Positions 7,536 to 16,292 of a stretch of DNA of 64,000 bases are shown piece by piece. The stretch lies in contig NZ_JAHBBW010000011.1 of NCBI RefSeq assembly GCF_018390535.1, positions 1-64,000 on the forward strand. Reading direction: 5' to 3'. Both the position numbers and the translations under genes were made by a program. The stretch comes from Bacteroides propionicigenes. GTDB taxonomy: Bacteria; Bacteroidota; Bacteroidia; Bacteroidales; Bacteroidaceae. Each line of letters begins with the position of its first letter. The first letter of the stretch is position 1. Below the pieces are notes generated by a model that saw nothing but the letters and a program-made list of their open reading frames with translations, was not told the DNA's origin and did no database searches.

Positions 7536-8408
7536 ATGGATATTCTATCAGAAATAACAGAACATAAACGAACCGAAGTGAAACTGCAAAAACAAGCCGT
7601 TTCACCGGAACAACTGCGGGAACAGGCGCAGGAGCTGATGAACGCTCCCCAAGCCCCCCGCCGCAGCATGAAACAGGCGCTTGCCGCATCCTCCACGGGA
7701 ATCATCGCCGAGTTTAAGCGTCGCTCTCCCTCGAAAGGCTGGATATACGAGGCAGCCCAAGCCGGAGAAATACCCGCCGCATACGAGGCTTCCGGCGCCG
7801 CCGCACTCTCTATCCTGACGGACGAGAAGTTCTTCGGCGGCTCGCTGCGCGACATATGCACAGCACGCCCGCTGGTCAATATCCCCATCTTGCGCAAAGA
7901 CTTCATCATCGACGAATACCAACTGTTGCAAGCACGTATCGTTGGCGCAGATGCCGTATTACTGATTGCCGCCTGCCTGACGCAAGAAGAATGCGCCACC
8001 CTCACCGCCCGCGCCCATGCCCTCGGGCTGGAAGTGTTGCTCGAAATCCACAGCCCTTCCGAATTGTCCTATATAAGTAAGGAGGTGGATATGGTAGGCG
8101 TAAACAACCGCAACCTCGGCACGTTCGTCACCGATGTAGAAAACTCTCTCCGCATCGCCAACCGGCTGCGGCAAGCGGTAGCGGATGTTCAGGGCAGTGC
8201 CGGCACCCGCAACCTGCCGCTACTCGTTTCGGAAAGCGGCATCTCCCATCCCGAAACAATCTGCCGCCTGCGCACCGCCGGATTCCGCGGTTTCCTCATC
8301 GGAGAAACCTTTATGAAAACCCGCCGGCCGGAAGAGGAGCTGAAAGAATTTATACAGGAGATTGAGGGGAGGGAGTCAAAGGGACTAAAGGGGGCAAAAT
8401 GCACGTGA
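7536..8408 (+). CDS. trpC: Indole-3-glycerol phosphate synthase
   Basis: Closes the indole ring of CdRP with decarboxylation (290 residues from this start). Family segments are intact: IIAEFKRRSPSKG with the catalytic Lys, LSILTDEKFFGGS, ILRKDFI, and GVNNRNL. The reading frame is open upstream to 7473, overlapping trpD, but ATG 7536 (MDILSEIT) gives the normal N terminus. The last ten residues are basic and Gly/Ser-rich beyond the usual end. It is separate from trpF, unlike the fused trpCF of enterobacteria. Confidence 0.95.
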   Translation: MDILSEITEHKRTEVKLQKQAVSPEQLREQAQELMNAPQAPRRSMKQALAASSTGIIAEFKRRSPSKGWIYEAAQAGEIPAAYEASGAAALSILTDEKFFGGSLRDICTARPLVNIPILRKDFIIDEYQLLQARIVGADAVLLIAACLTQEECATLTARAHALGLEVLLEIHSPSELSYISKEVDMVGVNNRNLGTFVTDVENSLRIANRLRQAVADVQGSAGTRNLPLLVSESGISHPETICRLRTAGFRGFLIGETFMKTRRPEEELKEFIQEIEGRESKGLKGAKCT

Positions 8409-8412
8409 TGAT

Positions 8413-8484
8413 TTTTTAGGCACGGATTACACGGATTTACTTTATCCTTCTTTCCGTGAAATCCGCGTAATCCGTGCCTAAAAA
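8413..8484. repeat. Palindromic element B, copy 1
   Basis: The inverted repeat TTTTTAGGCACGGATTAC ... GTAATCCGTGCCTAAAAA lies between trpC and trpF, with arms of about 28 bp and two mismatches. It is the same family as 30418-30506. It is transcribed within the trp operon and has a T-run on either strand. Confidence 0.85.
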
Positions 8485-8526
8485 GAAACAAACAGTAATA
8501 TAGTAAATAATAAAACCATAAATCCC

Positions 8527-9156
8527 ATGTTTTCTCTAATTATCAAAGTATGTGGTATGACTGAAGCGGAAAACATCCGCGACGTAGAACAACTGGGCGT
8601 AGACATGATAGGTTTCATCTTCTACCCCAAGTCTCCCCGCTGCCTATGCGAAATACCGGAGTACCTGCCCGAGCACGCAAAGCGTGTCGGTGTTTTTGTA
8701 AACGAAAGCAAGGAAAATATCCTGATGTACGCCGACCGGTTCGCACTGGATTACATCCAGCTTCACGGCAACGAATCTCCCGAATACTGCCGCTCGCTAC
8801 GCAGCAACGGCCTGCATCTCATCAAGGCATTCTCCCTTTCGCACCCCAAAGACCTCGCGGCCGTCTCCGCCTACAAGGGATTATGCGATTACTACTTGTT
8901 CGACACCAAGACACCGCAGTACGGCGGCTCGGGCAACCAGTTCGACTGGAACCTGCTGCACCGTTACAGCGGAATGACTCCTTTCCTACTCAGCGGCGGC
9001 ATCAACCCTTACAGCGCCAAAGCCATCAAAGAGTTTCACCACCCCAAACTGGCAGGCGTCGACATCAACAGCCGCTTTGAAACAGTTCCGGGCAAGAAAG
9101 ACGTGGAGCGCATCAAGGCATTCCTACAAGAAATACAAAGCATTACCAACCAATAA
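8527..9156 (+). CDS. trpF: Phosphoribosylanthranilate isomerase
   Basis: Amadori isomerisation of PRA to CdRP (209 residues). Conserved pieces are IKVCGM with the catalytic Cys, DYIQLHGNES, FDTKTPQYGGSGNQFDW with the catalytic Asp region, and LSGGI. The gap to trpC is filled by palindromic element B; trpA starts 13 bp downstream. Confidence 0.95.
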   Translation: MFSLIIKVCGMTEAENIRDVEQLGVDMIGFIFYPKSPRCLCEIPEYLPEHAKRVGVFVNESKENILMYADRFALDYIQLHGNESPEYCRSLRSNGLHLIKAFSLSHPKDLAAVSAYKGLCDYYLFDTKTPQYGGSGNQFDWNLLHRYSGMTPFLLSGGINPYSAKAIKEFHHPKLAGVDINSRFETVPGKKDVERIKAFLQEIQSITNQ

Positions 9157-9169
9157 TATCAAACTCAAT

Positions 9170-9946
9170 ATGAACCGCATCAACCAGCTTTTTCAGGACA
9201 GCCCCAAAAACCTGCTGTCCATCTACTTTTGCGCCGGCTGCCCCACCCTCGGCGGCACAGCCAACGTTATCCGCACCCTCGAAAAGAACGGAGTGGACAT
9301 GATAGAAATCGGCATCCCCTTCAGCGACCCCATGGCCGACGGCATCGTCATTCAAGACGCCGCCACCCGCGCCCTGCGCAACGGCATGTCTCTCCGCCTC
9401 CTCTTCGAGCAACTGGGCGACATCCGTCGCAATGTCCGCATCCCGCTCATCCTGATGGGCTACCTCAACCCCATTATGCACTTCGGCTTCGAAGCGTTCT
9501 GCCGGCAATGTGAAGCGTGCGGCATCGATGGCGTAATCATCCCCGACCTGCCCTTCAAGGACTACGAAGAGCACTATAAAGCCATTGCACGGAAATACGA
9601 CCTCCGTGTCATCATGCTCATCACCCCCGAAACCAGCGAGGAGCGCGTCCGCGAAATAGACGCCCACACCGACGGCTTCATCTATATGGTATCATCTGCC
9701 GCAACCACCGGCGCGCAAAAGGACTTCGACACCCGGAAGCAAGCCTACTTCAAGAAGATGCAGGATATGCACCTGCGCAACCCCCGCATGGTAGGTTTCG
9801 GCATCAGCAACAAACAAACCTTCGATGCCGCCTGTTCCCACGCTTCCGGAGCCATCATAGGCAGCCGTTTCGTCACTTTGCTCAACGAATACGAGGGAGA
9901 TGCACAGAAAGCCATCTCGCACCTGAAAGAAGATTTAAGAAAGTGA
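9170..9946 (+). CDS. trpA: Tryptophan synthase alpha chain
   Basis: Releases indole from indole-3-glycerol phosphate and passes it to TrpB (258 residues). The catalytic acidic residues lie in MIEIGIPFSDPMADG and VIIPDLP. The loop around residue 175 reads FIYMVSSAATTGA, where most bacterial proteins have YLLSRAGVTGA. The frame is open upstream to 9077, but ATG 9170 gives the family N terminus and avoids an overlap with trpF. It is the last gene of the operon. I saw no clear intrinsic terminator directly after it. Confidence 0.95.
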   Translation: MNRINQLFQDSPKNLLSIYFCAGCPTLGGTANVIRTLEKNGVDMIEIGIPFSDPMADGIVIQDAATRALRNGMSLRLLFEQLGDIRRNVRIPLILMGYLNPIMHFGFEAFCRQCEACGIDGVIIPDLPFKDYEEHYKAIARKYDLRVIMLITPETSEERVREIDAHTDGFIYMVSSAATTGAQKDFDTRKQAYFKKMQDMHLRNPRMVGFGISNKQTFDAACSHASGAIIGSRFVTLLNEYEGDAQKAISHLKEDLRK

Positions 9947-9978
9947 CTATTCCTCAGCCATCCTACCACTTTTTTCCT

Positions 9979-9986
9979 TATCTTTG
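9979..9986 (+). promoter_or_regulatory. -7 box of the asparaginase gene
   Basis: TATCTTTG, 30 bp before the chosen ATG at 10017. No TTTG at the -33 position was seen. Confidence 0.45.
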
Positions 9987-10016
9987 CGCCCGAAAAACGA
10001 GTTAAACGAGATATTT

Positions 10017-11057
10017 ATGAAAGCAGATTACCCTTCCGTACTCTTGATTTACACGGGCGGAACTATCGGAATGATAGAAAACCCCGAAACAGGTGCCCTC
10101 GAGAATTTCAATTTCGACCACTTGCTCAAGCACGTTCCCGAATTGAAACGCTTCAACTACCGTATCTCGTCCTACCAGTTCGACCCGCCCATCGACTCCT
10201 CCGACATGGAACCCTCTCTGTGGGCAAAGATTGTCAAGATAATAAATTATAACTACGACTTTTTCGACGGCTTCGTCATCCTGCATGGAACCGACACAAT
10301 GGCATATACGGCATCAGCCCTCAGCTTCATGCTCGAAAACCTTGCGAAGCCTGTTATCCTCACCGGCTCTCAACTGCCCATCGGAACACTGCGCACGGAC
10401 GGAAAGGAAAACCTGATTACAGCCATCGAAATAGCCGCCGCCAAGAACCCGGACGGCACTGCCGTTGTCCCTGAAGTCTGCATCTTCTTTGAAAACGAAC
10501 TGATGCGCGGCAACCGGACAACCAAAATCAACGCCGAAAACTTCAATGCTTTCCGCTCGTTCAACTACCCCGCCCTGGCAAAAGCCGGCATCCACATCCG
10601 CTACAACGAGCACATCATCCGCCGCCCCGATCCCGCACGACCGATGAAACCGCATTATCTCTTCGACACCAACGTCGTGGTACTCACCCTGTTTCCCGGC
10701 ATCCAAGAGAGTATTATCAACTCCGTGCTTCATGTTCCGGGACTGAAAGCGGTGGTGCTCAAAACTTTCGGCTCGGGCAATGCCCCCCAGAAAGAATGGT
10801 TCATCCGCCAATTGAAAGATGCTACGGAACGGGGCATCGTCATCGTCAACATCACCCAGTGCCAAAGCGGTGGCGTCGAGATGGGACGTTACGAAACCGG
10901 GCTGCATCTTCTTGAAGCCGGCGTCATCAGCGGCTACGACAGCACGCCCGAATGCGCCGTCACCAAACTCATGTTCCTCCTTGGACACGGGCTCAGCCAG
11001 GCAGAAATTCGCTACCGGATGAATTCGGATTTGGCGGGGGAAATTACAAAAGAGTAA
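10017..11057 (+). CDS. ansA: Type I L-asparaginase
   Basis: Hydrolyses L-asparagine to aspartate and ammonia. It has 346 residues, as in the cytoplasmic type I enzymes, and no signal peptide. The first catalytic Thr is in LLIYTGGTIGM, the second in HGTDTMAYTAS, and the allosteric/C-terminal domain is complete (KAVVLKTFGSGNAP, TQCQSGGVEMGRYETG). ATG 10017 is preferred because the -7 box lies upstream and the protein starts at the expected point. The TAA stop lies in the loop of the hairpin at 11038-11078. Confidence 0.93.
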   Translation: MKADYPSVLLIYTGGTIGMIENPETGALENFNFDHLLKHVPELKRFNYRISSYQFDPPIDSSDMEPSLWAKIVKIINYNYDFFDGFVILHGTDTMAYTASALSFMLENLAKPVILTGSQLPIGTLRTDGKENLITAIEIAAAKNPDGTAVVPEVCIFFENELMRGNRTTKINAENFNAFRSFNYPALAKAGIHIRYNEHIIRRPDPARPMKPHYLFDTNVVVLTLFPGIQESIINSVLHVPGLKAVVLKTFGSGNAPQKEWFIRQLKDATERGIVIVNITQCQSGGVEMGRYETGLHLLEAGVISGYDSTPECAVTKLMFLLGHGLSQAEIRYRMNSDLAGEITKE

Positions 11058-11078
11058 TTTCCTCTTTTGTAATTTCCC
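11038..11078 (+). terminator. Perfect 17-bp hairpin at the ansA stop codon
   Basis: GGGAAATTACAAAAGAG (11038-11054) is perfectly complementary to 11062-11078, with a 7-nt loop that begins with the TAA stop of ansA. A T-run follows only after 12 bases (11091-11096), so it is a poor classical terminator but may stop transcription or protect the mRNA end. Confidence 0.55.
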
Positions 11079-11216
11079 ACTCCCCCGTTTTTTTCCAGTT
11101 GACTTTGGGCAGCTTTTACAAGTTTTTTATTGCAACGATAGCCGGATTTAACAAAATATTCATCATAAATAGTCAAAAAAGACAATATTTACAATCCATT
11201 TTTCAATTAGTATGAC

Positions 11217-11224
11217 TACTTTTG
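11217..11224 (+). promoter_or_regulatory. Upstream -7 box of the exopolysaccharide operon region
   Basis: TACTTTTG. The matching -33 position reads TTTA rather than TTTG. A transcript from here would have a leader of more than 200 nt with the small frame 11300-11353 and the inverted repeat AATTGGTTAACAATT (11354-11368). Confidence 0.35.
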
Positions 11225-11299
11225 TGGCGTAAACAATAAAAAGTTGATTATTTTATTCAACACGCAAACAAAACTGTAAAAACATTTATAAATTCACTT

Positions 11300-11353
11300 A
11301 TGAAAGATGCTTTGGAACTTATTATATCGCGATACATGGTACGCTGCGGTTAA
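11300..11353 (+). CDS. Possible 17-codon leader peptide
   Basis: The frame starts MKDALELIISRYM and ends with TAA immediately before the inverted repeat AATTGGTTAACAATT (11354-11368). It lies between two promoter-like elements in the 389-bp gap before the polysaccharide genes. There is no strong ribosome binding site, and it may be chance. Confidence 0.2.
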   Translation: MKDALELIISRYMVRCG

Positions 11354-11413
11354 AATTGGTTAACAATTATCGGTTTACGCACTATATGTAAGCTATCTTT
11401 AGCTAAATAAATG

Positions 11414-11421
11414 TATTTTTG
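11414..11421 (+). promoter_or_regulatory. -7 box of the exopolysaccharide operon
   Basis: TATTTTTG, 25 bp before the ATG of the LruC lipoprotein gene. No good TTTG was found 19-21 bp upstream. Confidence 0.45.
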
Positions 11422-11446
11422 CTAATTATCAAACAAAACATTATAT

Positions 11447-13840
11447 ATGGGAAATTATTTTAAAATAAATCACATTCTATTGCTTTCCGCACTTATAATG
11501 AGTTTTATTTTTTACAGCTGCAAAGAAGATGTCTTCGACGCTGAAAAAGTGCAGGCCACCTATCAGGACAAATTCCCGGTGAAAGATATAGATCCCCAAA
11601 TGGATTGGAAGACAACCTGTCCGGTTGATGTAAGCATATCCGTCTACGAAGATTACGGCACAGACTACACAGTCGAGGTTTTCGACTATAATCCGTACGC
11701 AACAGATGCAGTAGCCCATTTGCTGGCAAGCGGCACAGCCAATCAGGACTTGATATTCCAAACCACCATAGATTGCCCGCTGACTTTGGAGCGCGTCTAC
11801 GTTTCGCGCATGGATTCCAAAGGGCGTCGCATCATGAAAGTTGTCCCCGTCAGCAACCGGCGGATAGAAACCACGTTCGGCATACAGGCTCTCACCCGTT
11901 CCTCGGCACGCGCCGGAGCTGATGAGGGCGAAGTGCAGATTAAGACGATGGCACGTCCCTATACAGACAGTGAAATCGAAGAATTACTAAGTAAGGCAAC
12001 AGTCTACAACGGGCAAGATATGGACACCGACATTGCCCGTACCAACATTTTCAAGATTACCAAATCCTATTCCGGCGGCATCAATCATGGCGGCGCCACT
12101 ACCCCCGATGCGGGAACCCTCAAGCTGATAATCGCCCCCGGTGCCAAATGGGAAATACCCTCTCCGCAAGTCATCAACCAAGGGCTGGAAATCATCATAG
12201 CCTCCAGAGGCGCCATAGGGTTGAAATCGGGCGGGCAGTATGAACCCTCCCTCCGATTCACCAACAGCTCATCCTTAGTGGTATTAGGCACTGCCTATCA
12301 GGAAGATGAACCGGATGCAGCGGAAGACACCCGCGGGAAGATTACAGGAAAAGGTTGGATTGAATTCTCCAACGGCGGAACCAATTACAATGCCGGAAAG
12401 ATAGATGTGGACGGCATCAACAACAACGGCGGCACTCTCTATAACTATGGAGAGATAGACGCAGGCAAGCTGTTAGGCTCATCTACCGAAAGCCTGTACG
12501 TGAACCATGGTGACGTGGAAGTCCACCAAATCGGTGACAACCAAAGCACCGGTCCCCAACTGGAGAACAGTTGCAAAATAGAAGTAGAGAACTTCCTTGC
12601 CTCCAACGGCATCAAAATGGGAAAAGGCTCGCTTATAGAAGCCAAGCATCTCTATGCCTACAACTATATAGACCTCGATGCCAATTCCATGATTGACATA
12701 GAAAACACCACCAACCTGTCCAACTGTAACATCACGGGACCTACTGCCGCCAAGAGCTATGCCCTGTTGAAGCTGGAGCACATCAATCAGGCAAACTGGA
12801 CGGGTTCAATGGGAACGGAAGTAACCCAAGGCTATGTTATCAATAATGTATATTGTGAATACAAGAAAGCCGTTGAAAACTTCGACAACTATTGTCTGAA
12901 CGGCACAGCCGGCGGAAGCGGGCATAAAGGCAACGGCAACGCCACCATTTGCCTCCCCGGCAAGGCGCCTTCCTACATTCCCGAAGGACGCTGCACTGGT
13001 GCAGGCAATACCCCCGACGAATCGGGCGACGATGTAAACCCCGGCGAGATGCCCTACACATACGCCTTTGAAGACAACTACCCGCTGGTAGGCGATTACG
13101 ATTTCAACGACATCGTACTGGACGTAACCACCACCTATCATCGTGAAAAAAAGACGAACCACATCAAACGCATCCAGCTGAACGTTACGCTTGCCGCCAC
13201 CGGCGCCGTCAAGAGTATCGGTGCGGCATTGCGCATTGTCAATATCAACAAAGCGGACATCAAGAGTATCTCTCCCGCCGGAGACTACAAACGATTCCAC
13301 GCTACGCTGGGCTCCGACGGCTTCTTCACTTTCGACTCCGGCACGTGCATGGAGAACGGTGACAACGCTGTCGTCATCCCCCTCTTCGGCAATGCCCACA
13401 AAGTGTACGACGGTGTGGAACAAGGCAAGATAGTCAATACCGGTTCCGGCACAACTGCCAAAGCCTACACATACGAGCTCATCATAGAGCTGGCCGACCA
13501 AAGCCGCACCGTCCCCTTGTTCTCCAAAGACAATCTCGATTTCTTCATTTGCTACAAATATAGAAATATGCAAAAACGCATGGAAATACATCTCTACGAA
13601 TTCTGGAAATACGGAGCCACAGCCAACGGAACCGTCCAGCAATCGAACCTCGACCTTGCCGGAAACAACACGTGGGCCATCTGTGTACCCGACTTCAGAT
13701 ACCCGAAGGAGAGAATCAATATCAGCAACCAAAAGGATGAATCAGACTGCGCCTATCCCAAGTTTCTGGACTGGGCCCGCAACCGGGAAACGAACAAAGA
13801 CTGGTATAAATATCCGATTGCAAAGAACATATATCGATAA
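11447..13840 (+). CDS. LruC-domain (DUF4842) surface lipoprotein
   Basis: A large secreted lipoprotein of 797 residues with an N-terminal hydrophobic segment and lipobox-like F-Y-S-C. The middle (about 180-490) is Gly/Asn-rich with repeated short beta-type segments (KLIIAPGAKWEIPS, GKITGKGWIEFSN, GTLYNYGEID) that suggest a beta-helix or repeat fold. Near residue 549 the motif GDYDFNDIVLD marks the LruC/DUF4842 domain, an acidic, calcium-site-like signature. The Asp/Asn spacing is visible, but metal binding is inferred. It is the first gene of the rightward polysaccharide operon, 33 bp before the receiver gene. A role in holding polysaccharide at the cell surface is a guess. Confidence 0.8.
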   Translation: MGNYFKINHILLLSALIMSFIFYSCKEDVFDAEKVQATYQDKFPVKDIDPQMDWKTTCPVDVSISVYEDYGTDYTVEVFDYNPYATDAVAHLLASGTANQDLIFQTTIDCPLTLERVYVSRMDSKGRRIMKVVPVSNRRIETTFGIQALTRSSARAGADEGEVQIKTMARPYTDSEIEELLSKATVYNGQDMDTDIARTNIFKITKSYSGGINHGGATTPDAGTLKLIIAPGAKWEIPSPQVINQGLEIIIASRGAIGLKSGGQYEPSLRFTNSSSLVVLGTAYQEDEPDAAEDTRGKITGKGWIEFSNGGTNYNAGKIDVDGINNNGGTLYNYGEIDAGKLLGSSTESLYVNHGDVEVHQIGDNQSTGPQLENSCKIEVENFLASNGIKMGKGSLIEAKHLYAYNYIDLDANSMIDIENTTNLSNCNITGPTAAKSYALLKLEHINQANWTGSMGTEVTQGYVINNVYCEYKKAVENFDNYCLNGTAGGSGHKGNGNATICLPGKAPSYIPEGRCTGAGNTPDESGDDVNPGEMPYTYAFEDNYPLVGDYDFNDIVLDVTTTYHREKKTNHIKRIQLNVTLAATGAVKSIGAALRIVNINKADIKSISPAGDYKRFHATLGSDGFFTFDSGTCMENGDNAVVIPLFGNAHKVYDGVEQGKIVNTGSGTTAKAYTYELIIELADQSRTVPLFSKDNLDFFICYKYRNMQKRMEIHLYEFWKYGATANGTVQQSNLDLAGNNTWAICVPDFRYPKERINISNQKDESDCAYPKFLDWARNRETNKDWYKYPIAKNIYR

Positions 13841-13873
13841 ACAAACAATATTCAGATCATTATAAACATACAA

Positions 13874-14233
13874 ATGAAAACAATACTATTCGTAGATGAC
13901 AAACCGGCTATCGGCAAGGTTCTTTCCGTCTATTTGGGAAAAGACAACAACTTAGTGTACGTGGAAGACCCTATCAAAGCCATAGAATGGCTGAACGAAG
14001 GAAATGAGCCGGCCCTCATCATCTCAGATATACGGATGCCCCGCATGACAGGCAGCGAATTCCTGCACTATCTGAAAGGCAACGCACTTTTCAAGCACAT
14101 TCCGGTCATCATGCTTTCGTGTGAAGAAAGCATCAGCGAGCGAATCGGGCTACTCGAAGCCGGAGCCGAGGATTATATCCTCAAGCCGTTCAACCCGCTG
14201 GAACTGAAAGCCCGTATCAAGAAATTCCTTTAA
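13874..14233 (+). CDS. Stand-alone response regulator receiver protein
   Basis: CheY-like protein of 119 residues with no output domain. The acidic pair is D8/D9 (FVDDKP), the phosphoacceptor D52 in LIISDIRMPR, the switch residue a Ser in VIMLSCE, and K104 in YILKPFN. All receiver key residues are present, so it is probably phosphorylated. It is embedded between the LruC lipoprotein gene and the sugar transferase gene (15 bp gap). No histidine kinase is encoded in this operon. The neighbouring sugar transferase carries a receiver-like N-terminal region, so the two proteins may interact; this is inference. Confidence 0.9.
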   Translation: MKTILFVDDKPAIGKVLSVYLGKDNNLVYVEDPIKAIEWLNEGNEPALIISDIRMPRMTGSEFLHYLKGNALFKHIPVIMLSCEESISERIGLLEAGAEDYILKPFNPLELKARIKKFL

Positions 14234-14248
14234 AGTCCATCAAAGGGT

Positions 14249-15418
14249 ATGCTGTATTACATCTATATAGGAAACAATCGGGCTATCATCGACCATTTGA
14301 GCAAAGTCACAGGTGGTATGTTCATGGCTGTGTCCTCATGCAACAAAGCGGTAAAGATTATCGACGGCATACGCGAACGGTATAATACGTCCATTCTCTA
14401 CGAACAAACCGATGATGTGGAAAAAGACTGCAAAAACATAGATTTCCTGCACAAACGTTTTCCACGCGTCTACATGATTCTTGTCACAGAATCACTTCAA
14501 AGCCAACATCGCAAATCCTATCTGCAGGCAGGCATCAACAACACCCTGCCCCCTAAGGCGGATGAAGGTGCAATCCGGCAAATGGACCGGTTCCTTAATG
14601 TGCGCAAGACAAGCAAACTGGAGGAGTTCAGCCATTCTCACCGCAAGATGCTCAACACCTTTCACCTGCCCCTATGGAAGCGCACTTTCGATGTCCTTTT
14701 CGCCACCGCATCACTCCTTATACTGTCACCGCTGCTTATTGCCACCGCAATAGCCATACGTTTGGAGAGCAAAGGAAAAATAATCTACAAGTCGCAACGT
14801 GTAGGCAGCAACTACCGTATATTCGACTTCCTCAAATTCCGTTCCATGTACACCAATGCGGACAAGCGGCTGAAAGAACTGAACGCCCTCAACCAATACA
14901 AAATGGAAGAGGAAATCTCCGACGAACAACCTGAAATAAGGTTCGACGACCTTGTGGGGACAGAGGAGGAAGAAGCTACCCTGTTGATTTCGGACGACTT
15001 CGTAATCACCGAAGAGGACTTCCAAAAACAGAAGTCGCAAGAGAAGCAGAATACATTTGTCAAGATAGAGAACGACCCTCGCGTCACTCGTGTAGGGCGC
15101 TTCATCCGCAAATACAGCATCGACGAACTGCCGCAGCTCCTCAATGTCCTGAAAGGCGACATGAGCATTGTAGGCAACCGCCCTCTCCCCCTTTATGAAG
15201 CGGAGTTACTGACCAGCGACACCTACATCGAACGTTTCATGGCCCCTGCCGGACTGACGGGACTATGGCAAGTGGAAAAACGCGGCGGAGCCGGCAAGAT
15301 GTCCGCCGAAGAACGAAAACAACTGGATATCAAATATGCCGAGAGATTTTCATTTTGGCTGGACATGAAGATACTGCTAAGAACGTTTACGGCGTTTGTG
15401 CAGAAAGAAAATGTATAA
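14249..15418 (+). CDS. Initiating undecaprenyl-phosphate sugar transferase with a receiver-like N-terminal domain
   Basis: A polyprenyl-phosphate sugar-1-phosphate transferase that loads the first sugar onto the lipid carrier for repeat-unit assembly (389 residues). The catalytic part begins at KRTFDV (K144), has one membrane segment (about 148-170) and the signatures [30 protein letters not shown] (from D292) and GLTGLWQV. An insertion of about 50 acidic residues (215-265) separates catalytic blocks. The first 125 residues lack the four to five membrane helices of WbaP/WcaJ types. Their pattern (VYMILVTES, then [10 protein letters not shown]) matches beta4/beta5 of a receiver domain without the acidic pocket. 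It follows a true receiver gene. Confidence 0.88.
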   Translation: MLYYIYIGNNRAIIDHLSKVTGGMFMAVSSCNKAVKIIDGIRERYNTSILYEQTDDVEKDCKNIDFLHKRFPRVYMILVTESLQSQHRKSYLQAGINNTLPPKADEGAIRQMDRFLNVRKTSKLEEFSHSHRKMLNTFHLPLWKRTFDVLFATASLLILSPLLIATAIAIRLESKGKIIYKSQRVGSNYRIFDFLKFRSMYTNADKRLKELNALNQYKMEEEISDEQPEIRFDDLVGTEEEEATLLISDDFVITEEDFQKQKSQEKQNTFVKIENDPRVTRVGRFIRKYSIDELPQLLNVLKGDMSIVGNRPLPLYEAELLTSDTYIERFMAPAGLTGLWQVEKRGGAGKMSAEERKQLDIKYAERFSFWLDMKILLRTFTAFVQKENV

Positions 15419-15446
15419 TCCATTAAAACTAAAACCAAACGGACAA

Positions 15447-16286
15447 ATGATAAAAGTCTATACATATTTCCTGTTATATCTTTGCACAGCTACATTTTTT
15501 CTGTTCCTGTTGCCTCATTCTGTCAGTGCCCAACAAGAAATGACTCGTGAAGAACGTATCAAGATTTTAGAAACATTGAAAGAAAGCGATGCCATATTGG
15601 AAAAGAGCATCTCTGGAGAAGGCTTGCAAGAAACACAAAACTATATCGAGGGCTTTGAACTGCCTCCCCTTTCAGTGTTCATGGATGCTGTCATAGAAAA
15701 TGCCACGGTAAAGCGGGCACAATCCCAAGTAGAACAAGTTAAGAACCAATACCGTATAGAAAAAAGGAACTGGTGGAACTATTTCCGCCTAAATGCCAAT
15801 TATGCTTATGGACGGTTCAACACATTGAACGAAAGCAGCGAAACTATGGTAGATTGGTATCAATCCACCACTGTGGGCTCTCGTCATACTTTTAATGTGG
15901 GTGCCAGTTTCAGCGTCGGGCTTGGTGATTTATTCAACCGCCCCCTCCGATTGAAAAACTACCGCTACAACATCGAGCAGCTTCAATATACCCAAGAGGA
16001 AGTGATGGAGGAGCGGAGACTCAAAGTATTGGAAGCATACAACAGCGTGACAGCCCAATTGGCAACCATCAAAGCTAAAGCAGAGAATGCAGCTCTTTAC
16101 AATGCCCAAATGAAAATATCGGAAAATAATTTTATACAAGGTAAAATTGACATCATATCTCTGTCACTGGAGCGTGCACGTCGTTCCGGAGCGGTAACTT
16201 CATATGCCGAAGCACGTGTCTCACTGCATAATGCAATCATTTTACTTGAGATGCTGACAAATGTAAAAATAATCAAAGGAAAATAA
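15447..16286 (+). CDS. TolC-like (outer membrane efflux) coiled-coil protein
   Basis: A secreted protein of 279 residues. The signal peptide is clear (lysine, hydrophobic stretch, cleavage near VSA-QQ). The mature part contains long helices with the TolC-family repeat feel (VKRAQSQVEQVKNQYRIEKRNWW, then LKVLEAYNSVTAQLATIKAKAEN). Only one repeat's worth of sequence is present, against two in the ~450-residue TolC proteins. The frame is open upstream to 15396, overlapping the previous gene, but ATG 15447 gives the signal peptide. It lies 6 bp before the Wzc-like gene. It may form a periplasmic tunnel or partner the chain-length protein; this is inferred from position. Confidence 0.75.
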   Translation: MIKVYTYFLLYLCTATFFLFLLPHSVSAQQEMTREERIKILETLKESDAILEKSISGEGLQETQNYIEGFELPPLSVFMDAVIENATVKRAQSQVEQVKNQYRIEKRNWWNYFRLNANYAYGRFNTLNESSETMVDWYQSTTVGSRHTFNVGASFSVGLGDLFNRPLRLKNYRYNIEQLQYTQEEVMEERRLKVLEAYNSVTAQLATIKAKAENAALYNAQMKISENNFIQGKIDIISLSLERARRSGAVTSYAEARVSLHNAIILLEMLTNVKIIKGK

Positions 16287-16292
16287 AATCTT

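Noticed and set aside
13874..14233. DNA-binding response regulator for the polysaccharide operon
   Set aside because: The protein ends with the receiver domain; no output domain follows in any frame.
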